Numbered from the stretch's first letter, positions 1-8,721 are shown. The stretch: 64,000 nucleotides of DNA from 43-108 sp001915545 (GCA_902491215.1 CABUGV010000015.1:11527-75526), one strand, 5' to 3'. Numbers and translations are program-made. Notes: generated from the letters alone by a model not told the origin.

Positions 1-295
1 GCCACCCCTTCTGTCGAATTTCAACATCAGAATTGAGAAGCAGATAATACTCTGCATCAATATGGACAAAAGCCTTATTATAACCTTCTGCAAAACCATA
101 ATTCTTATCAAGTTCTATGATTTTGACATCAGGAAAATCATTTCTCAGAAGTTCCAACGAATTATCAGTAGAACCATTATCGGCAACATATACATCAACT
201 TGATCAGAAACAGAACAACGAACAACGGATGGAAGATATTCTTTCATCATTTCAGCTCCATTCCAATTAAGAATCACAACAGCCAATCTGCACAT
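1..295 (-). CDS. Glycosyltransferase family 2, partial (C-terminus outside window)
   Basis: The first 98 codons are present and the gene runs off the left edge. The protein opens with VVILNWNG, followed by DNGSTDNS (the nucleotide-sugar binding DxD-region precursor) and then LLLNSDVEI, which is the GT2 signature of rhamnosyl- and similar cell-surface sugar transferases. It would transfer a sugar from an NDP-sugar to a glycan acceptor on the cytosolic face of the membrane. The ATG at 295 lies 27 bases after the mtaB stop, so the two are probably cotranscribed. The acceptor cannot be told from this fragment. Confidence 0.85.
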   Translation of the reverse strand, partial: MCRLAVVILNWNGAEMMKEYLPSVVRCSVSDQVDVYVADNGSTDNSLELLRNDFPDVKIIELDKNYGFAEGYNKAFVHIDAEYYLLLNSDVEIRQKGW

Positions 296-322
296 TTTCC
301 AATATAATTCTGATTAAATTTT

Positions 323-1720
323 TTATTTGCCTATTACCTCCGATATCAAAGACGTATTGTCAGCATTGAATTGTCCCAGCTTGACTTCAACCATAACATT
401 GTCCAGTTCCTGACGATTTGGAACTTCCACACGTATGTAGTTGTCCGTGAACCCATGCATTGGTCTACCTGCCGGTGCATGCTCCAATAAGACCTTACGT
501 ACAGAACCTATATACTCGGAGTAAAACGCGTGCGTTTTCTCATCAGATAAAGCCAAAAGCCTCTGACTTCTTTCATGCTTCGTTTCAGGAGCAACTATGT
601 AAGGTATCTCAAGAGCCTTTGTCCCAGGCCTCTCTGAATAACTGAACACGTGTAGCTGAGTGATATCAAGACCTTTAATGAAATTATAAGAATCTTCAAA
701 ATACATGTCCGTTTCTCCTCGCATACCGACTATCACATCTACACCAATAAACGCATCAGGAATAAGCGTCTTGATACGGTTTATCTTATCGGCAAACAAA
801 GCAGTATCATAGTGACGTCTCATAAGCTTGAGCACATCGTCTGAACCACTCTGAAGAGGTATGTGGAAATGAGGCATAAATGCACGTGAAGAAGCAACAA
901 ATTCTATTATTTCGTCAGTTAACAGATCCGGCTCTATGGAAGAAATACGATAACGCTCAATACCTTCCACTTTATCAAGCTCCTTTATAAGTTCATAGAA
1001 GGTTTCATTTGTAGACTTACCGAAATCACCGATATTGACACCAGTAATAACAATTTCCTTTCCACCTTCTTGCGCAACCTTCTCGGCCTGAGCAACCATC
1101 GACTCAATAGAACCGTTGCGGGAATGACCACGCGCAAATGGAATCGTACAATATGTGCAATAATAATTACATCCATCCTGTACTTTCAGGAAATAGCGTG
1201 TACGCTCTCCCCTTGAGCACGATGGAGAAAAAGTTTTTATATCTTTGGTCTTGACAACTACTGCATTTTCTGATTCGCAGGAAGAGCAAGCGCCTGCTAA
1301 AGCCTTTCTTGCAGACAAAGTCCAATCTGAATCTTCTACAGCCTGATTCCTATTTGCAAAAGCATCAATAATATACGAAACAATATTGCCTTTATGCTCT
1401 GCACCGACAACCATATCTACTCCTTCTGCAGAAGCAATCTGATCAGGCTTAAGCTGTGCATAACACCCTGTCACTATCACAAGCGCACCAGGATGCCTTC
1501 TAATCATACGATTTATGGCTTGACGGCATTTATGATCTGCGACATCGGTCACTGAGCATGTATTTATTATGCAGATATCAGCTATATCGTCACCAACAGC
1601 AGAAACAACTCCATAGTTTTCCAGAGTTTGCCTCAATGTAGAAGTTTCCGAAAAATTCAATTTACAGCCCAAAGTGTAATAGGCCGCCTTTTTACCGTTT
1701 AGTATACTTGTATCTACCAT
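323..1720 (-). CDS. mtaB: tRNA (N6-threonylcarbamoyladenosine(37)-C2)-methylthiotransferase MtaB
   Basis: A radical-SAM enzyme of 465 aa that adds a methylthio group to t6A37 of tRNAs reading ANN codons. The N-terminal UPF0004 domain carries the three cluster cysteines C19 (LGCKLN), C55 (NTCSVT) and C86 (TGCYAQ). The radical-SAM cluster is C184-x3-C188-x2-C191 (GCNYYCTYC). The C-terminal ~65 residues fit a TRAM RNA-binding domain. The LGCKLN and NTCSVTxxAD motifs favour the MtaB/YqeV subgroup over MiaB. Its promoter lies just upstream, leaving a leader of about 10 nt. The t6A substrate depends on TsaC, which is also encoded in this window (25116-25682). Confidence 0.93.
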   Translation of the reverse strand: MVDTSILNGKKAAYYTLGCKLNFSETSTLRQTLENYGVVSAVGDDIADICIINTCSVTDVADHKCRQAINRMIRRHPGALVIVTGCYAQLKPDQIASAEGVDMVVGAEHKGNIVSYIIDAFANRNQAVEDSDWTLSARKALAGACSSCESENAVVVKTKDIKTFSPSCSRGERTRYFLKVQDGCNYYCTYCTIPFARGHSRNGSIESMVAQAEKVAQEGGKEIVITGVNIGDFGKSTNETFYELIKELDKVEGIERYRISSIEPDLLTDEIIEFVASSRAFMPHFHIPLQSGSDDVLKLMRRHYDTALFADKINRIKTLIPDAFIGVDVIVGMRGETDMYFEDSYNFIKGLDITQLHVFSYSERPGTKALEIPYIVAPETKHERSQRLLALSDEKTHAFYSEYIGSVRKVLLEHAPAGRPMHGFTDNYIRVEVPNRQELDNVMVEVKLGQFNADNTSLISEVIGK

Positions 1721-1738
1721 CTAATATATATTTATATG

Positions 1739-1772
1739 CAAACTTACAGAAAAGTAAGGAAATTTGAACAAA
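1739..1772 (-). promoter_or_regulatory. Promoter of mtaB
   Basis: Reading the minus strand, TTTG (1772-1769) is followed after 22 bases by TAAGTTTG (1746-1739), matching the Bacteroidota TTTG / TAnnTTTG consensus. Start of transcription is expected near 1732, a few bases before the ATG at 1720. Confidence 0.6.
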
Positions 1773-2034
1773 CAAACAGTAGTTTATATATTATAGTCAC
1801 AACACTGTCGGCCTACGACAGTATTAATAGCTCAGCAAACAGGTAAACAATACTTCATAGTCAATATTCTTTCAAGAAAATTCCAGCCGTGCCGTCAAAG
1901 ACAAAAAGACCATAAAAGCATACTAAAAGTCCAATTTTTCACATAAATCAAGACTTTAACAATTGCTTTGAAAAAAAAATGAAATAAATCATGAAAAAAA
2001 CATGATACAGAGTACAACGTATTATGAAAGTATG
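1773..2034. other. Intergenic stretch between mtaB and the small lipoprotein
   Basis: No credible gene. It holds one small hairpin, ACTGTCG (1804-1810) with CGACAGT (1816-1822), without a T-run. Otherwise it is AT-rich sequence separating divergent promoters. Confidence 0.5.
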
Positions 2035-2042
2035 TACCTTTG
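2035..2042 (+). promoter_or_regulatory. -7 box of the small lipoprotein gene
   Basis: TACCTTTG fits TAnnTTTG exactly. It lies about 50 bases before the ATG at 2095. No clear TTG box is seen 19-22 bases upstream. Confidence 0.5.
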
Positions 2043-2094
2043 CACCGGTTTTAAAAAGCAAATGATTGTTTAACATTTTAAAGTAAAAAGAAAA

Positions 2095-2274
2095 ATGAAA
2101 AAGTTGGTATTTATGTTTGCAGCAGTAGTTGCAATTTCTTTCGCATCTTGCTCAGGTAACAGCACATCTTCAAACACTACAGGTGTTGATTCTGATTCAG
2201 TAGCAGCTGACACAGTTGAAACTCCATGTGTTGCTGATACTCTTCAGGCTGACACTTTGGCTGCAAACAACTAA
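2095..2274 (+). CDS. Small secreted lipoprotein, 59 aa
   Basis: The protein begins MKKLVFMFAAVVAISFASC: a lysine-charged start, a hydrophobic core and a lipobox-like FASC, with Cys19 as the probable lipidated residue. The remaining ~40 residues are rich in Ser, Thr, Asp and Ala with no recognisable domain, so the mature product would be a short acidic, disordered, lipid-anchored peptide. It has its own TAnnTTTG promoter and a strong terminator, which makes it a single-gene transcript. Short lipoproteins of this kind are common in Bacteroidales, but their role is unknown and I assign none. It is too short for many ORF cut-offs and is easily missed. Confidence 0.75.
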   Translation: MKKLVFMFAAVVAISFASCSGNSTSSNTTGVDSDSVAADTVETPCVADTLQADTLAANN

Positions 2275-2294
2275 TTTTTCAGTAAGAGGGAATC

Positions 2295-2329
2295 AAGGTC
2301 TTCAGGCATAGCTTGAAGACCTTTTTTTA
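2295..2329 (+). terminator. Intrinsic terminator of the small lipoprotein gene
   Basis: AAGGTCTTCA pairs with TGAAGACCTT across a short loop, and seven T residues follow directly. Confidence 0.8.
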
Positions 2330-2344
2330 TTTATACATACAATC

Positions 2345-2391
2345 AAAAAAATGTGCAGAAATCACAATTTTGGATTTCTGCACATTTTTAT
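2345..2391. terminator. Bidirectional terminator between lipoprotein and ROK kinase
   Basis: A perfect 12-bp inverted repeat TGTGCAGAAATC (2352-2363) / GATTTCTGCACA (2373-2384) is flanked by an A-run on the left and a T-run on the right. It can therefore end transcripts from both directions, including that of the kinase gene whose stop lies at 2448. Confidence 0.8.
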
Positions 2392-2447
2392 TTATCGCAC
2401 AGGTCATTATCAAACATACGCGAAGCTGAAAAATCAGCAAAACATCA

Positions 2448-3419
2448 TCAATTATTGATATCCCATCCCAGTGCACTCGCTCCCAATACAGCTGCATTAG
2501 AACTCATAAGACCAGAAATAAGGAATTTAGCCTTGCCTTTGTATATAGGCAAAACGTTTTCATCGTAAGCCTTCTTTATTGGATCCATTATAAGATCACC
2601 GCTCTTGGTGAGACCGCCAAAGAATATGAATGCCTCTGGACTACAAAAAGCAGCGAAATCAGCACAAGCCTCACCCAACATTTTTCCTGTAAATTCAAAA
2701 ACTTCCTTGGCAAGATCATCGCCCTTGCTGGCGGCAATAGCGACATCGAGAGAAGTAAGTTTTTCAAATTCCAAGTCTCTCAACAAGCTTGGTCTATCTG
2801 ACGTTGAAAGATACTCTTGAGCCGTACGCACGACACCTGTAGCAGAACAATAAGCCTCAAGACAGCCACGTCTTCCGCATCCGCACAAACGTCCTTGTTC
2901 ACCACGAACCACTGTCACATGTCCAAGTTCACCGGCAAAACCATCGCAACCGTAGACCATCTGTCCGTTTATAACAATGCCGCTACCTACGCCTGTACCC
3001 AGAGTTATGACAATAAAGTTCTTCATACCACGGGCTACTCCGTATGTCATTTCTCCTATAGCAGCAGCATTAGCATCATTTGTAAGTGCTACAGGTATCC
3101 CCAACTCCTTAGAGAACAGTTCAGCCATAGGCACAATACCCTTCCAAGGCAAGTTAGGCGCCTTTTCAATCGTGCCGTTGTAGAAATTACCATTAGGAGC
3201 ACCTATACCCATTGCCTTGATCTGAGATATACCGCCAACACGCTCAATCAAATGACGCAGGCACATACAAGACGCCTCTATAAAGTCCTCTACCTTCTCA
3301 TAATTCTTAGTACGTATAGAATCATCACAGACAACCTCACCGCGCGTGTTTACAATTCCGAAAACTGTATTTGTACCACCAAGATCGACTCCTATAACAT
3401 AAGGTTTAATATCATCCAT
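2448..3419 (-). CDS. ROK-family glucokinase
   Basis: A 323-aa sugar kinase of the ROK family, which phosphorylates glucose or a related hexose with ATP in the cytosol. The N-terminal phosphate-binding loop reads GVDLGGTNT. The ROK zinc motif is CGCGRRGCLE, and LGTGVGSGIV and GELGHVTV are the other family signatures. I place the start at the ATG at 3419 (MDDIKPYVIG) because the 14 residues encoded upstream do not look like family sequence. It is monocistronic, with its own promoter at 3496-3530 and the bidirectional terminator at 2345-2391. Preference for glucose over N-acetylmannosamine or fructose cannot be decided from sequence. Confidence 0.88.
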   Translation of the reverse strand: MDDIKPYVIGVDLGGTNTVFGIVNTRGEVVCDDSIRTKNYEKVEDFIEASCMCLRHLIERVGGISQIKAMGIGAPNGNFYNGTIEKAPNLPWKGIVPMAELFSKELGIPVALTNDANAAAIGEMTYGVARGMKNFIVITLGTGVGSGIVINGQMVYGCDGFAGELGHVTVVRGEQGRLCGCGRRGCLEAYCSATGVVRTAQEYLSTSDRPSLLRDLEFEKLTSLDVAIAASKGDDLAKEVFEFTGKMLGEACADFAAFCSPEAFIFFGGLTKSGDLIMDPIKKAYDENVLPIYKGKAKFLISGLMSSNAAVLGASALGWDINN

Positions 3420-3495
3420 AGATTTATTTATTAAGATTAATAATTTCTGATTTACGCACACAGCCTGAATATATTTACAAGCAAATGCCTATAGA

Positions 3496-3530
3496 CAAAT
3501 GTACAAACATCTTAGCGTAAAAAATACAAA
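3496..3530 (-). promoter_or_regulatory. Promoter of the ROK kinase
   Basis: On the minus strand, TTTG (3530-3527) is followed after 23 bases by TACATTTG (3503-3496). The spacing is slightly long; the -7 box matches perfectly. This gives a leader of about 70 nt. Confidence 0.45.
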
Positions 3531-3880
3531 AAGGGAGATTTTTTAATAGTCATAATTCATTATTTATGCAATACACCGATATCCCCAACTGTATATCACA
3601 AACTATCAAGCGAAGAAATCCACCAGACCGTACTCAAATCATTATTACTACAAGCAATAAAGGCACTCAAACTTTAATCTTCAACATTCTGCAGCCAAAA
3701 GCAACAAACAATCATATCTTTCTAAAAAAACAGCTCCATCAACCAAGTTTCCGCAAGACAATTCTCATAAACACTTATAGGCAATAAACATTATTCAAGC
3801 AAACCAATTAAACAAACCGGCATTGCTGTTGATAAATATCAACAAAACTGCATTTTTAGCAATGTTTACGCACACAGCTA
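3531..3880. other. Gene-free AT-rich stretch
   Basis: An open frame of 73 codons occurs at 3566-3787, but its composition is that of random AT-rich sequence. It has no promoter of its own and no recognisable domain. I see no gene here. Confidence 0.5.
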
Positions 3881-3910
3881 TTGACAAGAACACCAAAAGC
3901 CCTATATTTG
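3881..3910 (+). promoter_or_regulatory. Promoter of a candidate small RNA
   Basis: TTG (3881-3883), then 19 bases, then TATATTTG (3903-3910): a textbook Bacteroidota promoter with no protein-coding gene downstream on this strand. Confidence 0.7.
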
Positions 3911-3916
3911 CATCGT

Positions 3917-3978
3917 GTTTTTCATAGTATTAGATTTAAGGTTAACAAAGGTTGGGGTAAGGCGTTACCCCTTTTTTT
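3917..3978 (+). ncRNA. Candidate short non-coding RNA, about 60 nt
   Basis: A clear promoter is followed 44 bases after the -7 box by a strong intrinsic terminator: GGGGTAA (3954-3960) / TTACCCC (3965-3971) plus T7. No start codon with a usable frame lies between them, so the product is most likely an untranslated RNA of about 60 nt. The single-stranded 5' part is AT-rich (ATTAGATTTAAGG). I recall very similar units elsewhere in Bacteroidales genomes and the layout resembles what is described for the Rfam Bacteroidales-1 motif, but I could not verify that identity. Confidence 0.5.
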
Positions 3979-4138
3979 ATGTCCATACGTCTCATACCTA
4001 TATCAAATACAAACTATACACGAATACAGCGACCCAATACAGCAATATAGAAATATCATATAGCGCAATCCAAGCATAGAAAAGATTACGCACCCCCGCT
4101 ATATGCACATGCAACGTAAACAGCCCAAACGAAAAGAT

Positions 4139-4198
4139 AAAAAAACAGCAAAGGTTGTCCAGATAAGATTGTATACACAATCATCCGACAACCTTTGC
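4139..4198 (-). terminator. Terminator of gdhA
   Basis: A perfect 12-bp inverted repeat GCAAAGGTTGTC (4148-4159) / GACAACCTTTGC (4187-4198) has a second small stem, GATTGT/ACAATC, in its loop. On the minus strand seven T residues follow. Confidence 0.8.
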
Positions 4199-4247
4199 CT
4201 TTAACTCATCAAAAAATTTTCAACTTAAAAACTGCAATGACCAAGCA

Positions 4248-5582
4248 TTAAACAATGCCCTGAGCCATCATAGCCTTTGCTACCTTCATGAAGCCTGCAA
4301 CGTTGGCACCTTTGACATAGTTGACATATCCGTCTGGTTCAGTACCATACTTAACGCAGTTCTCGTGGATATTCTTCATGATAGAGTGAAGCTTCTCGTC
4401 AACTTCCTCTGCACTCCATCCGAGGCGCATTGAGTTCTGAGTCATTTCAAGACCAGAAACAGAAACACCACCGGCATTAGCAGCCTTACCTGGAGCGTAG
4501 AGAATCTTTGCTTCCTGGAATACTCTGATAGCCTCAGGAGTAGAAGGCATGTTGGCACCCTCTGAAACAGCCATAACACCGTTTGCAATAAGAGCACGTG
4601 CATCATCACCGTTGATTTCATTCTGAGTAGCAGAAGGAAGAGCGATATCAGCCTTTTCATTCCAAGGACGAGCACCCTCAACATATTTCACATTGTACTT
4701 TTCAGCATATTCACGTATACGTCCGCGATAGAGATTCTTGAGTTCCATGATGTAATCGAGCTTCTCACGATCGATACCGTCCGGATCATAGATATATCCG
4801 TTAGAGTCAGACATAGTAAGAACCTTTCCGCCCAATTCGAGAACCTTCTCTGCAGTGTACTGTGCAACGTTTCCAGAACCAGAAATAAGCACAGTCTTGC
4901 CCTTGAGATCCTGTCCCTTAGTCTTAAGCATTTCCATGAGGAAATAAACATTTCCGTAACCAGTTGCTTCAGGACGAATGAGCGATCCACCGAATTCCTG
5001 TCCCTTACCAGTAAGAACACCGCTGAATTCGCGTGTAATCTTCTTATACATACCGAACATATAGCCAACTTCACGTCCGCCTACACCTATATCACCTGCA
5101 GGTACATCGATATCCGGTCCGATGTGGCGCGCAAGCTCCTGCATGAAAGCCTGGCAGAAACGCATAACTTCAGCATTGCTCTTGCCTCTTGGAGAGAAGT
5201 CAGAACCACCTTTACCTCCACCCATTGGAAGAGTTGTCAAAGAGTTCTTGAATGTCTGCTCAAAAGCAAGGAACTTAAGGATTCCAAGATTTACAGAACT
5301 GTGGAAACGGATACCACCTTTGTACGGGCCAATTGCGTTGTTGTGCTGTACACGATAACCCATATTTGTCTGCACCTGTCCCTTATCGTCTACCCAAGTT
5401 ACTCTGAACTGATATACTCTATCTGGAATGCAAAGGCGCTCAATCAGATTTGCCTTGTCAAATTCCGGGTGTTTGTTGTACTCTTCCTCAATTGTGCTGA
5501 GAACTTCTTCAACAGCCTGATGGTACTCAGGTTCATTTGGGAAACGACGTTTCAAGTCCTCCAAAACTTTTTTTGCGTCCAT
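4248..5582 (-). CDS. gdhA: Glutamate dehydrogenase, probably NADP-specific
   Basis: A 444-aa hexameric-type GDH that aminates 2-oxoglutarate with ammonium. The substrate and catalytic lysines are present: K88 (YKGGIRF), K112 and K124 (PMGGGKGG). The dinucleotide fold shows SGSGNVA. The end of the second beta strand reads TMSDSNG; a Ser-Asp-Ser here is the pattern of NADP-dependent enzymes such as E. coli GdhA, which supports a biosynthetic role. The paralogue at 47582-48919 has SGPDG at the same point. The gene is monocistronic, with a promoter at 5629-5659 and a strong terminator. Confidence 0.92.
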   Translation of the reverse strand: MDAKKVLEDLKRRFPNEPEYHQAVEEVLSTIEEEYNKHPEFDKANLIERLCIPDRVYQFRVTWVDDKGQVQTNMGYRVQHNNAIGPYKGGIRFHSSVNLGILKFLAFEQTFKNSLTTLPMGGGKGGSDFSPRGKSNAEVMRFCQAFMQELARHIGPDIDVPAGDIGVGGREVGYMFGMYKKITREFSGVLTGKGQEFGGSLIRPEATGYGNVYFLMEMLKTKGQDLKGKTVLISGSGNVAQYTAEKVLELGGKVLTMSDSNGYIYDPDGIDREKLDYIMELKNLYRGRIREYAEKYNVKYVEGARPWNEKADIALPSATQNEINGDDARALIANGVMAVSEGANMPSTPEAIRVFQEAKILYAPGKAANAGGVSVSGLEMTQNSMRLGWSAEEVDEKLHSIMKNIHENCVKYGTEPDGYVNYVKGANVAGFMKVAKAMMAQGIV

Positions 5583-5628
5583 AAATTCTATTTTTATGTT
5601 GGTTTAATAAAATATCATTTTCGTGGTG

Positions 5629-5659
5629 TAAAGATAGATATTTATGTTTTAACATCAAA
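5629..5659 (-). promoter_or_regulatory. Promoter of gdhA
   Basis: On the minus strand, TTTG (5659-5656) is followed after 19 bases by TATCTTTA (5636-5629), one base off consensus. The leader is about 40 nt. A second possible -7 box, TAAATTTG, lies at 5663-5656 but lacks a partner. Confidence 0.5.
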
Positions 5660-5852
5660 TTTATAAGAAGAAAAAATTTTGTAAAAACGCATTTTTCGAT
5701 GAAAAATGTAACAAAAAACAAGTTTTTGCAATATTTTTTCTACAAAAACGCAAAAAAGATAGCAAAAGGAATTCAACAGGCAAACAGTGTTTTACATACG
5801 TATTCAGCACACTGTATATCTTGCATTAGAACAGAAATCAGCAAAAAATACG

Positions 5853-5860
5853 TACTTTTG
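5853..5860 (+). promoter_or_regulatory. -7 box immediately before recG
   Basis: TACTTTTG matches TAnnTTTG and ends only six bases before the recG ATG at 5867. Transcription from it would begin at or next to the start codon. No TTG box is seen at the right distance. Confidence 0.4.
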
Positions 5861-5866
5861 CATATC

Positions 5867-8002
5867 ATGTATAATTTTCTGAATCAAGACATAAAGTTTC
5901 TGCAAGGTGTCGGTCCACATAAGGCTGAGACACTATACAACGAAATGGGCATCAGGACAATCGACGACCTGCTGCACAACTATCCATATAAATATGTAGA
6001 CAGAAGCCGTATATACAGCATAAGTGAAATCGACGGCAACATGCCGTACGTACAGATTGCCGGCATAATCCTGTCATTTGAGGCAATCGGCGAAGGGCGA
6101 AGCAAAAGACTGGTTGCCCATTTCGCCGACAAAACTGGAGTTATCGACCTTGTCTGGTTTCAGAGCATAAAATACATAGCAAAGACTTACGACTGCAGAA
6201 CCCCATATCTGATTTTCGGCAAACCAACAGTTTTCAACGGCCGGATAAACATTGCACATCCGGAAATCGAAAAGATAAAAACACCTGACGCCACAGAAGG
6301 AGGACTCACCCTATCAGTCAATCAGCTAGACCCCGGAAGACGTTTCATGCCTTTCTACACTACAACAGAAAAGATGAAACGCGCCGGCATCAACTCTACC
6401 GCTGTAGCCAAACTGACAGCTAATGTGTTCAAACTTTTCAAGGAAAGGATTGCAGAAACACTCCCCGACTACATTCTCAACAAGCATCATCTCATGGGAT
6501 TAGACGATGCCATCAGAAACATTCACTATCCACAAAGCGCTGTCGCGCTCAGAGATGCACAGCTGAGACTGAAATTTGAAGAACTTTTCTACATACAAAT
6601 AAATATCCTGCGCTATGCCAAAGAGCGATCCCACAAATACAAAGGATTGGTTTTCGGCAAAGTCGGCGAAGCTTTCAACGAATTCTATGCAGACCATCTT
6701 CCGTTCGAGCTCACAGGAGCTCAGAAAAGAGTCATAAAAGAAATACGGCGCGACATGGGATGCGGAAGACAGATGAACAGACTTCTGCAGGGCGACGTCG
6801 GAAGCGGCAAGACTCTTGTTGCACTAATGTGTGCACTGATAGCTACAGACAACAACTATCAGACCTGCATAATGGCACCTACGGAGATACTTGCAGAACA
6901 GCATCTCAACACAATCCGCAATTTTCTTGGCAATATGAATGTAAGAGTTGAGCTTCTGACAGGATCAGTAAAAGGCAAAAAACGTGAAGCTATACTCAAC
7001 GATCTCATAAACGGAAGCATAAATATATTGATAGGCACTCACGCAGTCATTGAAGAAAACGTGGTATTCTCAAGCTTAGGACTGGTCATCATAGACGAAC
7101 AGCACAGATTCGGAGTGGCCCAACGTGCCAAGATGTGGAAAAAGAATACCACACCTCCACACGTGCTTGTCATGACGGCAACTCCTATCCCGCGTACACT
7201 GGCAATGACTCTCTACGGAGATCTTGACGTAAGCGTCATCGACGAACTTCCTCCGGGAAGAAAACCGATACAGACCATACACCAGTTTGACAGCCACCGA
7301 AAAAGCCTATACAACTCCATAAGGAAGCAACTTGAACTTGGTCATCAGGTTTACATAGTATATCCTCTTATCAAAGAAAGCGAAAAAATGGACATTAAGA
7401 ATCTAGAAGACGGATACGAAAACATTAAAGCCGAATTCAAGGAATACAATGTAAGCAAGGTACACGGCAAACTGAAAGCGGCCGAAAAAGATGCAGAGAT
7501 GCAGAAATTTGCCCGTGGAGAAACGCAGATCATGGTAGCCACAACGGTAATAGAAGTAGGTGTAAACGTTCCTAATGCATCTGTCATGGTCATTGAAAAT
7601 GCCGAAAGATTCGGACTAAGCCAGCTGCACCAATTGAGAGGACGTGTAGGAAGAGGAGCAGAACAGTCATACTGCATACTCGTAACGGACTACAAGGTTA
7701 CAGAAGAAACACGCAAGAGAATACAAATAATGGTCGATTCAAACGACGGCTTCGAAATTGCAGAACAAGATCTCAAACTGCGTGGTCCAGGTGACCTTGA
7801 AGGAACTCAACAAAGCGGTACTGCTTTTGACCTTAAAATCGCCAATCTGGCAAAGGACGGACAGATTCTCCAACTGGCCAGAGATACAGCTTCAGAGATA
7901 GTAGAAAACGACCCAGAGCAAAGAAATCCAGAAAACCAGATAATCTGGAGAAGACTAAAGGAGCTTCAGAGCGGAAAAATCAATTGGGGAGCAATATCCT
8001 GA
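5867..8002 (+). CDS. recG: ATP-dependent DNA helicase RecG
   Basis: A 711-aa branch-migration helicase that regresses stalled forks and processes Holliday junctions. The N-terminal wedge/OB domain occupies about residues 1-240 (FLQGVGPHKA, PYKYVDRS). Motif I is GDVGSGKT, the Walker B box is DEQH (DEQHRFGV), motif III is TATPIPRT and motif VI is QLRGRVGRG; the C-terminal RecG region follows. The open frame continues upstream to 5699, but homology begins at MYNFLNQDIKFLQGVG, so I use the ATG at 5867. A promoter box ends right before it, so the mRNA may be nearly leaderless. It is transcribed alone and converges on ispD. Confidence 0.95.
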   Translation: MYNFLNQDIKFLQGVGPHKAETLYNEMGIRTIDDLLHNYPYKYVDRSRIYSISEIDGNMPYVQIAGIILSFEAIGEGRSKRLVAHFADKTGVIDLVWFQSIKYIAKTYDCRTPYLIFGKPTVFNGRINIAHPEIEKIKTPDATEGGLTLSVNQLDPGRRFMPFYTTTEKMKRAGINSTAVAKLTANVFKLFKERIAETLPDYILNKHHLMGLDDAIRNIHYPQSAVALRDAQLRLKFEELFYIQINILRYAKERSHKYKGLVFGKVGEAFNEFYADHLPFELTGAQKRVIKEIRRDMGCGRQMNRLLQGDVGSGKTLVALMCALIATDNNYQTCIMAPTEILAEQHLNTIRNFLGNMNVRVELLTGSVKGKKREAILNDLINGSINILIGTHAVIEENVVFSSLGLVIIDEQHRFGVAQRAKMWKKNTTPPHVLVMTATPIPRTLAMTLYGDLDVSVIDELPPGRKPIQTIHQFDSHRKSLYNSIRKQLELGHQVYIVYPLIKESEKMDIKNLEDGYENIKAEFKEYNVSKVHGKLKAAEKDAEMQKFARGETQIMVATTVIEVGVNVPNASVMVIENAERFGLSQLHQLRGRVGRGAEQSYCILVTDYKVTEETRKRIQIMVDSNDGFEIAEQDLKLRGPGDLEGTQQSGTAFDLKIANLAKDGQILQLARDTASEIVENDPEQRNPENQIIWRRLKELQSGKINWGAIS

Positions 8003-8020
8003 CAGATACACTCCATGACA

Positions 8021-8050
8021 AAAAAATGAAGCCGGCATCAATGCCGGCTT
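8021..8050 (-). terminator. Terminator of ispD, overlapping its stop codon
   Basis: AAGCCGGCAT (8029-8038) pairs with ATGCCGGCTT (8041-8050). On the minus strand the stem is followed by CATTTTTTT. The ispD stop codon (8040-8038) lies in the loop and stem, so termination is tightly coupled to the end of the gene. Confidence 0.75.
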
Positions 8051-8721
8051 GCAACTAAAGCTTCCGCCACGATCAGATCGTAAGGCGTAGTTATTTTTAT
8101 ATTCTCGCGATTGCCTGGTACCAGATGAATACTGTGCCCACATGCCTCTACGACAGACGCATCATCGGTAAAAGCATTCTCATAAGGTTTCCTATAGGCC
8201 TCATCAAGAATCTCATGTCTGAATACCTGCGGTGTCTGTACAAGCTTATACTGATTTCTATCTACAGTAACACTGCCCCCTTCGGCATTTCCGTCAATTT
8301 TGCGTACCGTCTCGACCACATCTATCACAGGAACTATACTGCCGAATTTCATTGCAGAATTATAGCAATTGTCGATAACTTCTGGAGAAACAAAAGGACG
8401 CACTCCGTCATGCACACCGACAACATCACAATCAGCCGACACGGCATCCAAACCGTTCTTTACGGAATGGAAACGTGTCTCGCCCCCAGCTACTACAACA
8501 TGCGGAATGTCAAAACGGTATTCACGACACATGTTTCGCCAATCTTCATGCGTCCCAGAAGGCAAAACAACAATTATCTGCATTGTTACATCATAATCAT
8601 GAAAAACAGATATAGTACGCATCAGAATCGGCAATCCGGCAACTACCATAAACTGCTTAGGCACACTTCCACCCATACGGACGCCTTTGCCTCCTGCAAC
8701 AATAACAACAGCTTTCTTCAT
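8038..8721 (-). CDS. ispD: 2-C-methyl-D-erythritol 4-phosphate cytidylyltransferase
   Basis: A 227-aa enzyme of the non-mevalonate isoprenoid pathway that joins CTP and MEP. It opens VVIVAGGKGVRMG, the nucleotide-binding loop with its basic residues, and has PKQFMVVAGLPIL, HDGVRPFV and TDDASVVE, all IspD hallmarks. The ATG at 8721 (MKKAVVIV) is chosen because upstream in-frame codons cross the preceding terminator. It is transcribed alone; no ispF is adjacent. The choice between IspD and TarI-like ribitol-5-phosphate cytidylyltransferases rests on overall likeness and favours IspD. Confidence 0.9.
   Translation of the reverse strand: MKKAVVIVAGGKGVRMGGSVPKQFMVVAGLPILMRTISVFHDYDVTMQIIVVLPSGTHEDWRNMCREYRFDIPHVVVAGGETRFHSVKNGLDAVSADCDVVGVHDGVRPFVSPEVIDNCYNSAMKFGSIVPVIDVVETVRKIDGNAEGGSVTVDRNQYKLVQTPQVFRHEILDEAYRKPYENAFTDDASVVEACGHSIHLVPGNRENIKITTPYDLIVAEALVASRH

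Noticed and set aside
62..307. An 81-codon plus-strand frame at the left edge
   Set aside because: The minus strand encodes a GT2 glycosyltransferase with recognisable motifs over the same bases.
2352..2384. The perfect inverted repeat considered as an operator
   Set aside because: Flanking A- and T-runs and its place between two convergent gene ends make it a bidirectional terminator.
3566..3787. A 73-codon plus-strand frame between the ROK kinase and gdhA
   Set aside because: No promoter, no coding bias and no similarity; chance frame in AT-rich DNA.
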